NCBI GenBank assembly: GCA_946894095.1
Contig: OX335653.1
Coordinates: 3,105,001-3,169,000, forward strand
DNA from: Incurvaria masculella
Taxonomy: Eukaryota > Arthropoda > Insecta > Lepidoptera > Incurvariidae
DNA length: 64,000 bases
Direction: 5' to 3'
The translations under genes were made by a program, and so were the position numbers. The notes beneath the pieces were generated by a model. The model saw only the letters and a list, made by a program, of their open reading frames with translations, had not been told where the DNA came from and searched no databases. Shown piece by piece: positions 11,101 through 18,455 of the stretch (position 1 is its first letter; every line of letters starts with the position of its first letter).

Positions 11101-12839
11101 GCAAGCTGTTGGTATCATAACATCCCGTTCACTCAATTTCCGAGCACTTGATCTCCTTTTATTCACACTTTATGTAGTGAGTGTACCTCTACAAAACAAA
11201 TATTAGTTACGCTAACTGAGTTGAACGGCAACTGCATGAACCATTCTCGCTTCGCATGTACGTTTCCAAGTTACTATCCTTACATAATTATAGCGCATAT
11301 ACATTGGAATAAATCTAAGGTCCCACACACTTAACTGGCATCATTAGTAGAGATTGAATTTTTTTTATGTGACTGGACATGGATGGCTAATACCACCTTC
11401 CGTCATGGTATTAGCCCAACACACCACATGGGAACTAGGTGGCATGCCAGGACTTATCCATCAACTTTATCAGGTTTTCTTCGTTGTTTTGATTTCGTTG
11501 AGTTTCTGTATCCTTTCGTGCACTCTGGTTTGGTCCATTTCTGTTTTTTTTTTTTTATATTATATTTTCTCTTTTTATCAAACATTAAGAACTTGCACAA
11601 AACTTCTGGCTGGGCTTATCGATTAAAGAACTCCCTTTTCTTAACAGACGATATTTGAGAGTGCATTTGTTGGCAGGGGGATGGCAGTTGGGCTGACGAT
11701 AATGTTCGGTCGGCTGGGCTCCATCCTGGGCACCATCGCAGCTGGCCTCCTCATCAACGCAGCCTGCGAGGTTACTTTCTTCTCCTTCGGTGGGCTGCTA
11801 CTAAGTAAGTACATGCTCACTTACCATTACGACATTTTGATAGAGGATCAGGTACTTTGCACGCATGTTGCTTTTAGTACCGGTGTTTCTTATGCACCTA
11901 ATAGACATTTCGTTTCCGATCGTAAGGATAACCGCATTCCCGAAGGAATTTGGTGTCATGCTAGGACCTTCTCTTTACGAGCACGGTTACATTGGACTGG
12001 ATGGAAAACTCGTTTTTTTTTCATGGCTGTTTCCACCATCTTTTAATCAAATCCGACCCAGCTTTGCCCTGCCTATAGAGGAATTCCGAAACCATGGAAT
12101 AGCTCGCATTCAACGAAATTTCTTACACAATCTTTGCACCTCATCCAACTCAGTTGAAAGAAAGAAAGTGGTACACGAATGGGGCAGGGATTGAAACCAT
12201 GGCTCTCGCATCTGAAGCCAGGTTCTTTTTTATGTTACTAGACATGGATAGCTAATACCGAACTGACCGTCCGATAGTAGCCCAACACACCACATGGGAA
12301 CTAGGTGCCATGCCAGGACCATCCTTATATTGATCGGCTACATTGAACTGGATTGAAAACACGGACAATTTTCATTGCCGCTTCGACAATCGATCATTCA
12401 TTGCGATGGTACCAACCCGGGCGGAAACAACCCTACCACCTAGTAAGTAAGGAAGGGTACCTACAGTTTTACGTGGAATCCGAACCACGGCCAGCCTCAA
12501 CTTTTAAAAATGGTCACCCATCCAGAACCTAACCGCGCTCAGAGGTGCTTCCCCAGTTTATCGAGTCGTAAGGCGTCGCACACTGAGTTCCCAAGGCTCC
12601 CGAGGTTCCAGCTCTGAGCTGCAAGCCGCTCAAAAATATCCCAAAAATTGCAGATCTAGATCAATACAGATTAGGTAGGTATATTAACATTTATTAACTA
12701 GTTCATCTGTCTTTCTGTGTACACAGACTTTGATATTAAAATAACCATAAGACATATATGCAAGATATAACTGATGTTTGTGTTGCATCTTATTTCAGTT
12801 TGCACCGTGTTGACATTCCTGCTGCCCAAATCCCAGTAA
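2017..12839 (+). CDS. SV2-like major facilitator transporter, 3' part of gene
   Basis: Partial gene encoding the central and C-terminal part of a synaptic vesicle glycoprotein 2-like MFS transporter, a 12-TM membrane protein presumed to move organic solutes across vesicle or plasma membranes; the substrate is unknown. Exons read as 2017-2138, 3666-3904, 5658-5812, 7267-7379, 8008 or 8015-8121, 10059-10240, 11677-11804 and 12799-12839 (TAA). Family hallmarks are '[13 protein letters not shown]', '[13 protein letters not shown]', 'NTGRRPED', 'IFPTELR' followed by '[15 protein letters not shown]', and a short last exon ending 'LLPKSQ'. Phases agree at every junction except one ambiguous splice (see 7267-7379). 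A poly(A) signal lies at 12949. N-terminal exons (TM1-4) are outside the window. Introns are filled with SINEs, a Penelope-like element and a minisatellite. The second visible exon is tandemly amplified. Confidence 0.88.
2395..2560 (-). repeat. SINE body fragment
   Basis: Reverse-orientation remnant with 'ttttcatccaatgcgatggg', 'accacctagtaggggaag' and 'atatggattccggac' blocks of the shared-tail SINE family. Degenerate, with no head retained. Confidence 0.6.
3130..3245 (-). repeat. SINE tail fragment
   Basis: Starts with the family's terminal block 'atgtaactgggcgtggatgg' followed by 'ctaataccacacc' and 'gtcatgatattcgc'. This is the 3' end of a minus-oriented SINE, much diverged after about 100 bp. 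Confidence 0.6.
3666..3904 (+). CDS. SV2-like transporter, exon B copy 1 (functional copy)
   Basis: Acceptor 'atgcttgcag', donor 'CCG|gtgaga'. Two leading bases complete the Leu codon begun by exon A; the exon ends in phase 0 after 'EDFP' and continues as 'VSEIK' in exon C. Encodes the sixth membrane segment and the start of the large cytoplasmic loop, with the family-typical 'SPESPKYL' and 'NTGRR' motifs. It is the only one of the tandem copies with both splice sites. Confidence 0.85.
3925..4155 (+). pseudogene. Tandem duplicate of exon B (copy 2, no acceptor)
   Basis: A 231-bp copy of exon B at an exact 251-bp offset. About 4 of 77-79 encoded residues differ from copy 1 (for example His to Arg after 'GYDF', and Ala to Lys before 'MYAGN'). 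The donor 'CCG|gtgaga' is kept, but the sequence upstream is the 20-bp remnant of the previous copy's intron start, with no polypyrimidine tract. The reading frame is fully open, and in-frame ATG codons from the remnant precede it. It cannot be spliced in series with copy 1, because 20 bp is too short for an intron and read-through hits TGA. Confidence 0.8.
4176..4406 (+). pseudogene. Tandem duplicate of exon B (copy 3, diverged)
   Basis: Third 231-bp copy, again at 251 bp. The frame is open but about 13 residues differ, including loss of conserved ones: 'SPESPKY' became 'SPESPEY', 'CLLGS' became 'CLLDS' and 'EDFP' became 'EDSP'. Donor 'CCT|gtgaga' is present; the acceptor is missing. Relaxed constraint is inferred from changes at family-conserved positions. 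Confidence 0.8.
4455..4516 (+). pseudogene. Fourth, truncated remnant of exon B
   Basis: A short stretch reads '[15 protein letters not shown]' in one frame, matching '[17 protein letters not shown]' of copy 1 with a small deletion. It is followed at once by 'gtaagtat', which would be a strong donor. Nothing of the rest of the exon remains. Confidence 0.6.
5048..5240. repeat. Partial copy of foldback element seen at 16340-16672
   Basis: Shares 'gataatgaggtgat', 'ggctcgtgcctgttt'-like text, 'tcagttgatttattt' and A-rich 'caaaaaaat' blocks with the foldback copy near 16.34-16.67 kb. The arms here are less complete. Confidence 0.5.
5275..5560 (-). repeat. SINE body fragments, rearranged
   Basis: Contains 'ggcgggcttaacccc', 'ccgaaagaatttgg', 'atgatcacggctacat', 'tgaccctaccgcg' and 'gtttcaaaccacgg' blocks of the shared-tail SINE family in minus orientation, out of their usual order. 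It is probably two nested or broken copies. Confidence 0.5.
5658..5812 (+). CDS. SV2-like transporter, exon C
   Basis: Acceptor 'cccttatcag', donor 'AC|gtgagt'. Phase 0 start, phase 2 end. Encodes the end of the cytoplasmic loop and the start of the seventh membrane segment ('[18 protein letters not shown]'). Its last 11 bases plus the donor are the seed sequence of the minisatellite that follows. Confidence 0.85.
5813..6515 (+). repeat. 42-bp minisatellite made of the exon C splice-donor boundary
   Basis: Sixteen complete 42-bp units (starts at 5813, 5855, 5897 and so on to 6443) plus a partial one. Each starts with 'gtgagtatttaccggaaata' or a variant and ends 'gtgttcagcac', the same 11 bases that end exon C. 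Most unit junctions therefore recreate a CAC/gtgagt-like donor. Variant units recur every fourth unit: those with 'ctcgctcaattgttcagaac' start at 5981, 6149 and 6317, a 168-bp higher-order period. Because 42 is divisible by 3, long open frames exist on both strands; these are a by-product and not genes. Confidence 0.92.
6536..6690 (+). repeat. SINE head, tRNA-derived
   Basis: Contains a pol III B-box-like 'ggttcgatccc' near 6580, followed by 'cactttctttctctttctga' and 'gttggataagtgcatttcgt'. The same module heads the minus-strand SINEs at 11900-12232 and 14131-14340. The element breaks off before the common body. Confidence 0.65.
6691..7266. other. Intron of SV2-like gene, nothing recognised
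   Basis: AT-rich intron. A GC-richer patch near 7030-7130 gives a short open frame (7008-7244) without family resemblance. Confidence 0.45.
7267..7379 (+). CDS. SV2-like transporter, exon D (3' end ambiguous)
   Basis: Acceptor 'gctttccacag'; the first base completes the codon left by exon C. Encodes '[18 protein letters not shown]' and '[12 protein letters not shown]', matching the luminal-side segment of SV2-like proteins. Two donors are possible: 'CG|gtatct' after 7379 (phase 1, needs the acceptor before 8015) or 'CA|gtcggt' after 7375 (phase 0, needs the acceptor before 8008). Both give the same downstream frame. Confidence 0.75.
7547..7885 (+). repeat. SINE, plus orientation, tRNA-type head truncated
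   Basis: Runs from 'ctctttctgagttggaaacg' through 'aaactgtaggtccccctta', 'aggtggtagg', 'ccgggttgataccatcgcat' and 'gttcaatgtagccg' to 'gtgttgggctaacgtcatga' and 'gcattagccat'. This is the shared body and tail in order, behind the remains of the tRNA-type head. Confidence 0.75.
8008..8121 (+). CDS. SV2-like transporter, exon E
   Basis: Either 8008 (acceptor 'catgtttcag') or 8015 (acceptor 'acgcaag') starts the exon; donor 'CAG|gtcaat', phase 0 end. Encodes '[20 protein letters not shown]' and an alanine-rich membrane segment, consistent with the luminal loop and next TM of SV2-like transporters. Confidence 0.78.
8225..8540. repeat. Widespread lepidopteran repeat with GTCC microsatellite
   Basis: Opens with 'agggttccgtacccaaaggg', has a (gtcc)n tract near 8281-8325 and 'cacagggctgtatctc', and closes with 'cgtgtgcgagtccgactcgc' and 'acttggccggtttt'. 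From general knowledge this sequence is very common in moth and butterfly genomes. A second copy lies at 49061-49310. The element class is not clear from the sequence. Confidence 0.7.
8990..9860 (-). mobile_element. Penelope-like retroelement, 3' end with GIY-YIG endonuclease
   Basis: On the minus strand an open frame (9795 to 9244) carries the C-terminal endonuclease of a Penelope-like element. '[20 protein letters not shown]' supplies the GIY-like and YIG motifs and the CxC typical of this class, followed by '[11 protein letters not shown]' with the conserved Arg and the '[11 protein letters not shown]' histidines. Coding resemblance extends upstream past an in-frame stop ('ERALVR' then stop), so the copy is inactive. 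The RT domain is missing (5' truncation). Downstream on the minus strand is a 'TCGAAACGTCGG' motif (plus 9015-9026), reminiscent of hammerhead-ribozyme remnants of such elements. It lies in the SV2-like gene's intron between exons E and F. Confidence 0.85.
10059..10240 (+). CDS. SV2-like transporter, exon F
   Basis: Acceptor 'gtcaatgctcag', donor 'AG|gtatct'; phase 0 to phase 2. Encodes two hydrophobic segments ('[20 protein letters not shown]' and '[18 protein letters not shown]') and the family motif '[10 protein letters not shown]' before Arg, split over the intron. Confidence 0.85.
10509..10893 (+). repeat. SINE with 5S-rRNA-derived head, near full length
   Basis: The 5' part 'ctctccgaaattaagcaacg' plus 'tctggtcttggatgggtgac' resembles the 3' half of 5S rRNA, covering the internal pol III control region (A box, intermediate element, C box). 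The body runs 'aaactgtaggtccccttcct', 'taggtggtagggttaatccc' and 'accatcgcattgaatgaacg', and the tail is 'gccatcatgtccagtcac' plus an A-run. Almost identical to 59923-60307, so the family was recently active. Located in an SV2-like intron. Confidence 0.88.
11370..11462 (-). repeat. SINE tail fragment
   Basis: 'tatgtgactggacatggatg', 'gctaataccaccttccgtca', 'tggtattagcccaacacacc' and 'acatgggaactaggtggcat': the terminal 90 bp of a minus-oriented SINE of the shared-tail family. Confidence 0.75.
11677..11804 (+). CDS. SV2-like transporter, exon G
   Basis: Acceptor 'tttgttggcag', donor 'CTAA|gtaagt'. Encodes '[20 protein letters not shown]' and the following membrane segment, equivalent to TM11-12 of SV2-like proteins. 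Ends with one base that combines with exon H to give Ile. Confidence 0.87.
11900..12232 (-). repeat. SINE, minus orientation, tRNA-derived head
   Basis: Reading the minus strand, a head with B-box-like 'ggtttcaatccctgcccc' and 'cactttctttctttc' leads into 'gagttggatgaggtgcaaag', then the shared body. The head differs from the 5S-type SINE directly adjacent at 12235-12615. Confidence 0.65.
12235..12615 (-). repeat. SINE, minus orientation, 5S-type head (older copy)
   Basis: Starts 'actagacatggatagctaat', 'aacacaccacatgggaacta', passes 'caatttcattgccgcttcg'-like text and 'accacctagtaagtaaggaa', and ends in a degraded 5S-like part with 'ggtcacccatccagaaccta'. The element lies in the last intron of the SV2-like gene. 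Confidence 0.75.
12799..12839 (+). CDS. SV2-like transporter, terminal exon H
   Basis: Acceptor 'cttatttcag'; encodes '[12 protein letters not shown]' then TAA at 12837-12839. Phase agrees with exon G. Such short hydrophobic last exons ending a TM12 segment are usual in this family. Confidence 0.82.
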
Positions 12840-12948
12840 TACAGTTTAGTATGTATACATAAGTAGGTAAAAATTTCATGAATAAGTTAAATAGGTTATT
12901 TATGTTACGATATGAGTTGTGCATGGCTGTTATTCTTCTAAGTGCTGA

Positions 12949-12954
12949 AATAAA
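12949..12954 (+). terminator. Poly(A) signal of SV2-like gene
   Basis: AATAAA 110 bp after the stop codon, followed by AT-rich sequence. Confidence 0.65.
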
Positions 12955-13089
12955 TGAATATATAAAAGTTTTAAAATATTATTTTTATTGCAAGTTATTT
13001 TCATGCAAAACAAAACAAAATCCTTCCCGACACATTTAAGCTCAATTTACAGGGGTGCATAACCCCGGCACCTTACGCGTATACATACA

Positions 13090-13594
13090 CTCTCCCTTCA
13101 TCACCTTTTTACCATCGTTCAATGCGGAACAGGCAGGGAATACACGCACTCGCTGTCGACATTCCGAAGATAAGAATCAACCGATCCTCTAATTCATGTT
13201 TGAAAAATGTTACGGCTTTTCACGCGGCAGGAAGAGACATTCACCGACGTTTCGAGCTAATCATTCAGCCCGTTGTCAAGGAGGCATCCGCCGCGCTCGT
13301 GCGCAGCCTTCCTGCCGCGTGAAAAGCCGTAACATTTTTCAAACATGTCTAACGTCCGCGGTAATCTCAAAAGGATCCTCTAATTCCTTTATCCATAGGG
13401 TCGATAAACCATGGAATCGACTCCCGGTCGAGATATTGCTTCCAAAGTACAATCTGGGGCCCTTCAAAGATGGTTTAAAGAAGCGCCTGGCCGGCCGATA
13501 TGGTTTTGGCAGTTCCCGTGAAAGTTTCAAAGTCCATGGGAGTCATCGGGCACCTCTTATACCATTCACTGTCGACATTCCCAAAGTAAAAACC
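13090..13594 (+). pseudogene. Non-LTR retrotransposon 3' end, split by a hairpin insertion
   Basis: Reads, in two pieces, 'GIHALAVDIPKIRINRSSNS' and 'FIHRVDKPWNRLPVEIL' then 'LKKRLAGRYGFGSS'. This is the C-terminal tail of a LINE family that recurs at 35085, 41755, 51008, 55270 and 56150. It is broken by the 178-bp insertion at 13196-13373 and abuts the TTAA-bounded element at 13595. Confidence 0.7.
13196..13373. mobile_element. 178-bp hairpin insertion with 13-bp target duplication
   Basis: Flanked by the direct repeat GATCCTCTAATTC (13183-13195 and 13374-13386) inside a LINE fragment, so its boundaries are fixed. It contains a perfect 40-bp inverted repeat (13195-13234 against 13308-13347) around a 73-bp loop, then a 26-bp 3' tail. 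The loop holds CCGACGTTTCGA (13244-13255), the 12-mer also found in the Penelope-like element at 9015-9026; on the opposite strand it reads 'CTGAATGA' then 'TCGAAACGTCGG', hammerhead-like. Target duplication length and motif suggest a non-autonomous Penelope-type insertion. Confidence 0.75.
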
Positions 13595-14130
13595 TTAAGG
13601 TTGCCCAACCCGGCGGGACTAACTCATTCGCGGGCACGGTACAAAACTGTGCCGTTGCGCTCTGGGACCTTCTCTGTTTTAAAGAAAAAGACAGGATCCG
13701 TGACGAGGAAGATGCAACATGTCCACAAAAAAGATAATGCGCATAGTGTATGATTTGGTGAGATTTACGAAAATTATAATTACAAAACGACTTATAGCTA
13801 AAAGTAAACCACGACCGCTGGAGTCAAAAATCTAAAAAAATTATAAATCTTGATTAAATAAGCTATGTCTGATGACTAATCTTTTTAAGATGTTCTTACT
13901 AGTTATATCATTGCGTAATCTACCTCCAAAGTTATTGTATAAAACGCGCAAAAAATTCGAACTTTCGCACCTTATAACCAAATACAGTTTTACAATGCCA
14001 ACGGTCATCAGACATCTAGTTCGATCAAATAGAGCTTTTTTGAGCAAAATTTGGGATCTCTGACCAGAAATATGGTCGTGATCTTCTTTTCCCAATTGTA
14101 TGGGGAGTTGAGCGGGATGGCCCACCTTAA
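13595..14130 (+). mobile_element. TTAA-bounded non-autonomous element, copy A
   Basis: Bounded by TTAA at both ends with related inverted termini ('TTAAGGTTGCCCAACCCGGC' left; reverse complement of the right end 'TTAAGGTGGGCCATCCCGCT'). Copy B, in opposite orientation, is at 32215-32790. No transposase frame is seen. TTAA duplications are typical of the piggyBac superfamily; membership is inferred from that alone. Confidence 0.7.
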
Positions 14131-14340
14131 ACCCTACCACTTAGTATGGGAAGGGGACTGACCGGGAAGGGGGGAAGTGTTACATGGATTCCGAACCATA
14201 GAGCAGCTCGCATTCGTGACGCAATGCACTTATCCAACTCAGAGAAATGGTGCATAAACGGGGCGAGGATTTAAACCCAGACCTCTGGTATGCTAGGCAA
14301 GTCACCACGCTACTAGGCTACGACCCGCTCAAACACGGTA
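14131..14340 (-). repeat. SINE with tRNA-derived head
   Basis: On the minus strand the head 'gtagcctagtagcgtggtga' (A-box-like) and 'gggtttaaatcctcgcc' (B-box-like) is followed by 'ctctgagttggataagtgca', then a short body with 'taagtggtaggg'-like text. It directly abuts the TTAA-bounded element. Confidence 0.7.
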
Positions 14341-15454
14341 AATAACGAAATAAATAAATAAAAACACAGTAAAATTTCATACCTTTATTGGAAAAAATAC
14401 CAAGTATAAAAAATACCTTACATACATACTTGCTCTATCACAGCACTTCCAACATAGACATAGCTATAAAATAAAATAAAAACAATTCAAAGCAGCAGCT
14501 TCTGAAGCGAGAATAAAAATAAAAACGAAATTCTAAACTGCCATGTTATGAGCACTGCAATAGACGGTGGTGCAAACAGTCCGGCCGGACGTGAGGTGTT
14601 ATCAGATAATTTGTCCACAATTTGTTTGTAGGAAGTATTTTTTATTAAATTGACGAAAATATAGTTCCATACATAATGTACACCCAAAAGTCTACTTTGT
14701 ATGTTATACCTACTGATAAATATGTATCATTATGTGTATGTGAATGACATCTATTAAATAAAGGTAATTGTGAATAACTAATTATTTTACTATGGCAGAT
14801 TTATTAATGCGGTAATATATGTGGCCGTGTAAAACTAGGTTTTTGAGTATACTCCTCACATTTTCAATGGATGTACTCGAAACCCCAATTTAACAAGCCG
14901 ATTTGGTTTATTGGAAGTGTATTTGAGGTAGATTTATTCGTGTGAAAACTGTACACTTAGACATAAAACTATATTTCAATAACATGAATCTGTAAATACA
15001 ACATTGATAAATGTTAGGTACAACATTAACTGCTTACATTCATTTCTATATTATTTATTATTGATTTGCTACATTATTATGTGGTGGTATTACTTTGTTT
15101 GGGAACTATTTGGGTCCTTTCAACTGCTTTACATCTCTGTGTGACAATAATCGGTTGCTCTCTTGAGCCCAAAAAATTACCAAACATACCTACATTATTT
15201 TCTCAATCTAATTACATGTACCTATGGAGATTAAATAGTAAGGGATATTAGGATTGGACACATATTATAAAAGGAAACATCTTGCATAGCTGTACGCACC
15301 ACTCAGCGGAACGATTAATGCGTTCTCAACATGCCCAATGACCATATTCACGCTCGTAGATCAAAATATGACTAACCTGTACCTCGTTCATATAAATCAT
15401 GGTAACAAGTACATCTAAACCTAGGTTAATGCAAATAAAAAGTCTCGCTTAGAT
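14341..15454. other. Intergenic, one weak minus-strand 3'-end candidate
   Basis: AT-rich. A minus-strand frame 14687-14487 ends in a hydrophobic stretch ('APPSIAVLITWQF'), and an AATAAA on that strand lies near 14385. That would fit a terminal exon with poly(A) site, but there is no family match and no secure acceptor. Confidence 0.3.
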
Positions 15455-15992
15455 CATAGATTAAAGAGGAAAGTATAGATAGCTAATGTCATACAAGACT
15501 CCCCGAAAACTGCTTATTTTCGCTGGTACCATGACATTTCGTTAGACCGTCATTAAACTAAGCTTGATTCAAAAGGAGAATGCCCAAATCGAGGCCCTTA
15601 GAAATCATTCGTGACTTTTATTGACACATATTGGATAATTTATATTTATAATTTAAACATATTTTAAACTATAAGAATCCCCATTTCTCACGCCTGGTTA
15701 CTTGTTAAATAATTAAAAGGAATCATTCAGAATGACTTCTTTTCCTACTGACAATATGAATAAGACGAGGACAGAACATCGCATAGTACTTCCGTTGTCA
15801 CAAAACGTTTTCGTTTAGCCTGCTTCATGCCATTCCGTCCAGTAAGGGTGAAAAAAAGGCGTATGTAAAATGATCCCTAGGACCCATGTTCATTAATTTC
15901 TATTTAATGTATTCTGAAATGTGTAATGTATTCTGGAACGTATTTAACACTGGTATGACGTTACCAATCTATTACTTTCTCTTTAATCTATG
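15455..15992. repeat. Foldback MITE, family 1 copy 1
   Basis: Starts 'catagattaaagaggaaag', then 'atagctaatgtcat'; ends with the inverse 'atgacgttaccaatctatta', 'ctttctctttaatctatg'. The terminal inverted repeat is about 35-40 bp. Second copy at 17858-18182. Confidence 0.65.
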
Positions 15993-16339
15993 CTTAGGTG
16001 TATTTCCAGCCCAAGAGCATGTCAAACTTATAAAAAATATGTGTGAAAACCTAAGTTAACCACTTTTAAAATTATTGTATAAATGGAAATATTTCGAAAT
16101 TGACATCAATTTAATGAACATCAAGTTTTAAATGTTCATGATTTATTTATAGGACACTATAGAATATTAAATAAGTGCTTAACTTGTTATTCGCTCCGAC
16201 AAAAGAACACCCATAAAAAACAGATACTCCAAAAAATAAATACAAATAAAAAAAGAGCATCCTTAACATTAGTTCAAATGAAAACAGCAAATTGAACCCA
16301 TTAATGAGGCAAAAGAAATATAGATTCACTGTTAAGCTC

Positions 16340-16672
16340 CTTAAGAGGATAATGAGGTGATAAATTTCCATATAATGGCTCGTGCCTGTTTACTCAGTCA
16401 AATTAAGAAATATCTTTCTATTTTGCAAATTAAATAAATCAACTGCGAGCTCCGGCTGTACGTTCTTGCTTTTTTGAAACATTAACTTATATCCAGGATA
16501 TACGCCTCTAAAAATGTATATACAAATACAAAAAGGCGTACATCATGGATACCAGTTAAGTTATCAAAAAAACTAAAAACGTACGGATGTAGTCTCTCAG
16601 TTGATTTATTTAACACGCAAAATTTCAGAAAAATATTTCTTAATTTGATAATTACCTCATTATCCTCCTAAC
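16340..16672. repeat. Foldback MITE, family 2
   Basis: Left arm 'gaggataatgaggtgat' and 'aattaaataaatcaactg'; right arm 'cagttgatttatttaa' and 'aattacctcattatcctc', inverted to each other. A related partial copy sits at 5048-5240. Confidence 0.65.
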
Positions 16673-17857
16673 GTAACAATACCACGTGCCATTTGTATCA
16701 TAACTGTGTTTGTACTAACACATACAACTATTCGCACACATAATCAAACAATGAAAGATATTTTGAGAGTGTTACACATACAAAATTAACCGTCGGATCG
16801 TAATTATGCTCGATCCGCTGGATCTTACACAAACACCCGAAAGTGTACACTTGCACGATGTATAGCAAACGACGGCCACCGAGGATCGCAGCGGCCTCAA
16901 TACCCTGTGTCCTAATAACTAAGACATTCTCATTCTTGTCTACTCTATATATGCACGTAAGAAAATACACTTATTTATTACCTTAATAGAAAGAATATTT
17001 CGTTACAAATATGAAGGATAGATTTTTATTTTTTTGGATTTTTCGTTTGCCGATCTGTAGATTGGGTACATTGACAATAGAATCTAGAACATGAAATATA
17101 AACTGTGGGTTACACCAATTTTTGTTACAACGCTTCCTTAATTTTCTACCTTTCCTGATATTCGGAGAATGCTCAACAAAATGTGGTGGCAACAAACATT
17201 TAAAATTAGATTACAGGAATTATTATTACATTTTAGGTATTTTGTACACGATTATAGAAGAAGATGCCATAGAAATACATATAACTACAGTTCTATGGCA
17301 ATGGAACAGATTTGTTTTAGGGCCGAGTGCACGAAAGAACAAAAAATCAAAATCAACATCAAAGTATGATCAAACACGTCACTTTGTGTGGACAGTATGG
17401 AAGGAACTCTATGCGGTTCACTAAAAGTGATGTGTTTGAACATTGATTAACTCAGCCGTCTCTTCGTGCAACCGGGGCTTAGTGTTGCTTTGTCATATAC
17501 CAAGTTACCAGAACGATTACTCATAGAATGACTGCACATTACGCTTATTAAATACATCATAGTAACTAACAGTCTTTGGAAATGTAAAATATACATCTAA
17601 GACTTTCAAGAAGGTAAAGAATTTGTAACCTAAGACATCAGCGTTTTGTACTAAAGTTATTAATCAACATAAACAAATATATATATATGGGATAACCATT
17701 CATCTGACATCAGATGTTTCGCGTCAAAGTACGTCTACGATTTCAATCCATCTGTGAAAATTTTACATTTTCCTTTTGATATTACATTTACGTTACGGAA
17801 ACATAGAACATTGAGAATCAATTAATATTCACACCTTCCAGGCCTTAGTCTGCGATA
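16673..17857. other. Intergenic, nothing recognised
   Basis: AT-rich sequence with short open frames on both strands (for example 16728-16970 minus) that show no family motif. It could include 3' untranslated sequence of a neighbouring gene. Confidence 0.4.
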
Positions 17858-18182
17858 CCATAGATTAAATAGGAAGGTATACATAGCTAACGTCATACAA
17901 TGTACAAAACTCGCCGAAAACTGCGAATTTTCATTGGTACTACGACATTTCTAACCAGCGCCATCTCCCGTAACTGCCAGAACGAATTACACCGTAATTA
18001 AAACGTTACATTTTAACTATAAATAAAGTAACGTCATTGTAAATAAAAATATCATTAAAATTTATTGGTTTCTATTTAATGTATTTTGAAATGTGAATTG
18101 AAACGCCAACTGTGGACTTTTATTATCCCTGTTCGACACTGATATGATGTTAGCAATCTATCTCTTCCTCTTTGATCTATGG
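17858..18182. repeat. Foldback MITE, family 1 copy 2
   Basis: Ends 'ccatagattaaataggaagg' and 'cttcctctttgatctatgg', inverted to each other, with internal 'atagctaacgtcat' and 'atgatgttagcaatctat' mirroring the copy at 15455-15992. Confidence 0.65.
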
Positions 18183-18309
18183 CGATATACCTTATCACCG
18201 TATCATTGATACTTCACTCGTGCAACTACATAAATAAATTTCATCGCACCCCACATTAAAAACTCCATTTCATTTGTACTTTCATCTTTTACACTAGCAT
18301 ATTCCTAAT

Positions 18310-18455
18310 CTATACATAAAATATCACAGCAACATCGATTCCATCATCCGTGTAGGCTCCCTTTCTCAAAAGGATCGCTACGCAGGCCGCCGACTTCTTG
18401 ACATCCGGAACGTGCTTGTAGTGCGTGATGGGGATATTACATATTGTTACGCGTA
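18310..18455 (-). CDS. Possible orphan terminal exon (weak)
   Basis: On the minus strand, after a potential acceptor 'tgtatcatag', a frame of 48 codons reads 'NIPITHYKHVPDVKKSAACV', 'AILLRKGAYTDDGIDVAV', and stops at TAG. GC-rich codon ends set it apart from its AT-rich surroundings, which suggests a real exon. I do not recognise the protein. Its phase does not fit the donor of the zinc-finger gene exon at 20837. The opposite strand is also open for about 50 codons, so strand is uncertain. Confidence 0.3.
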
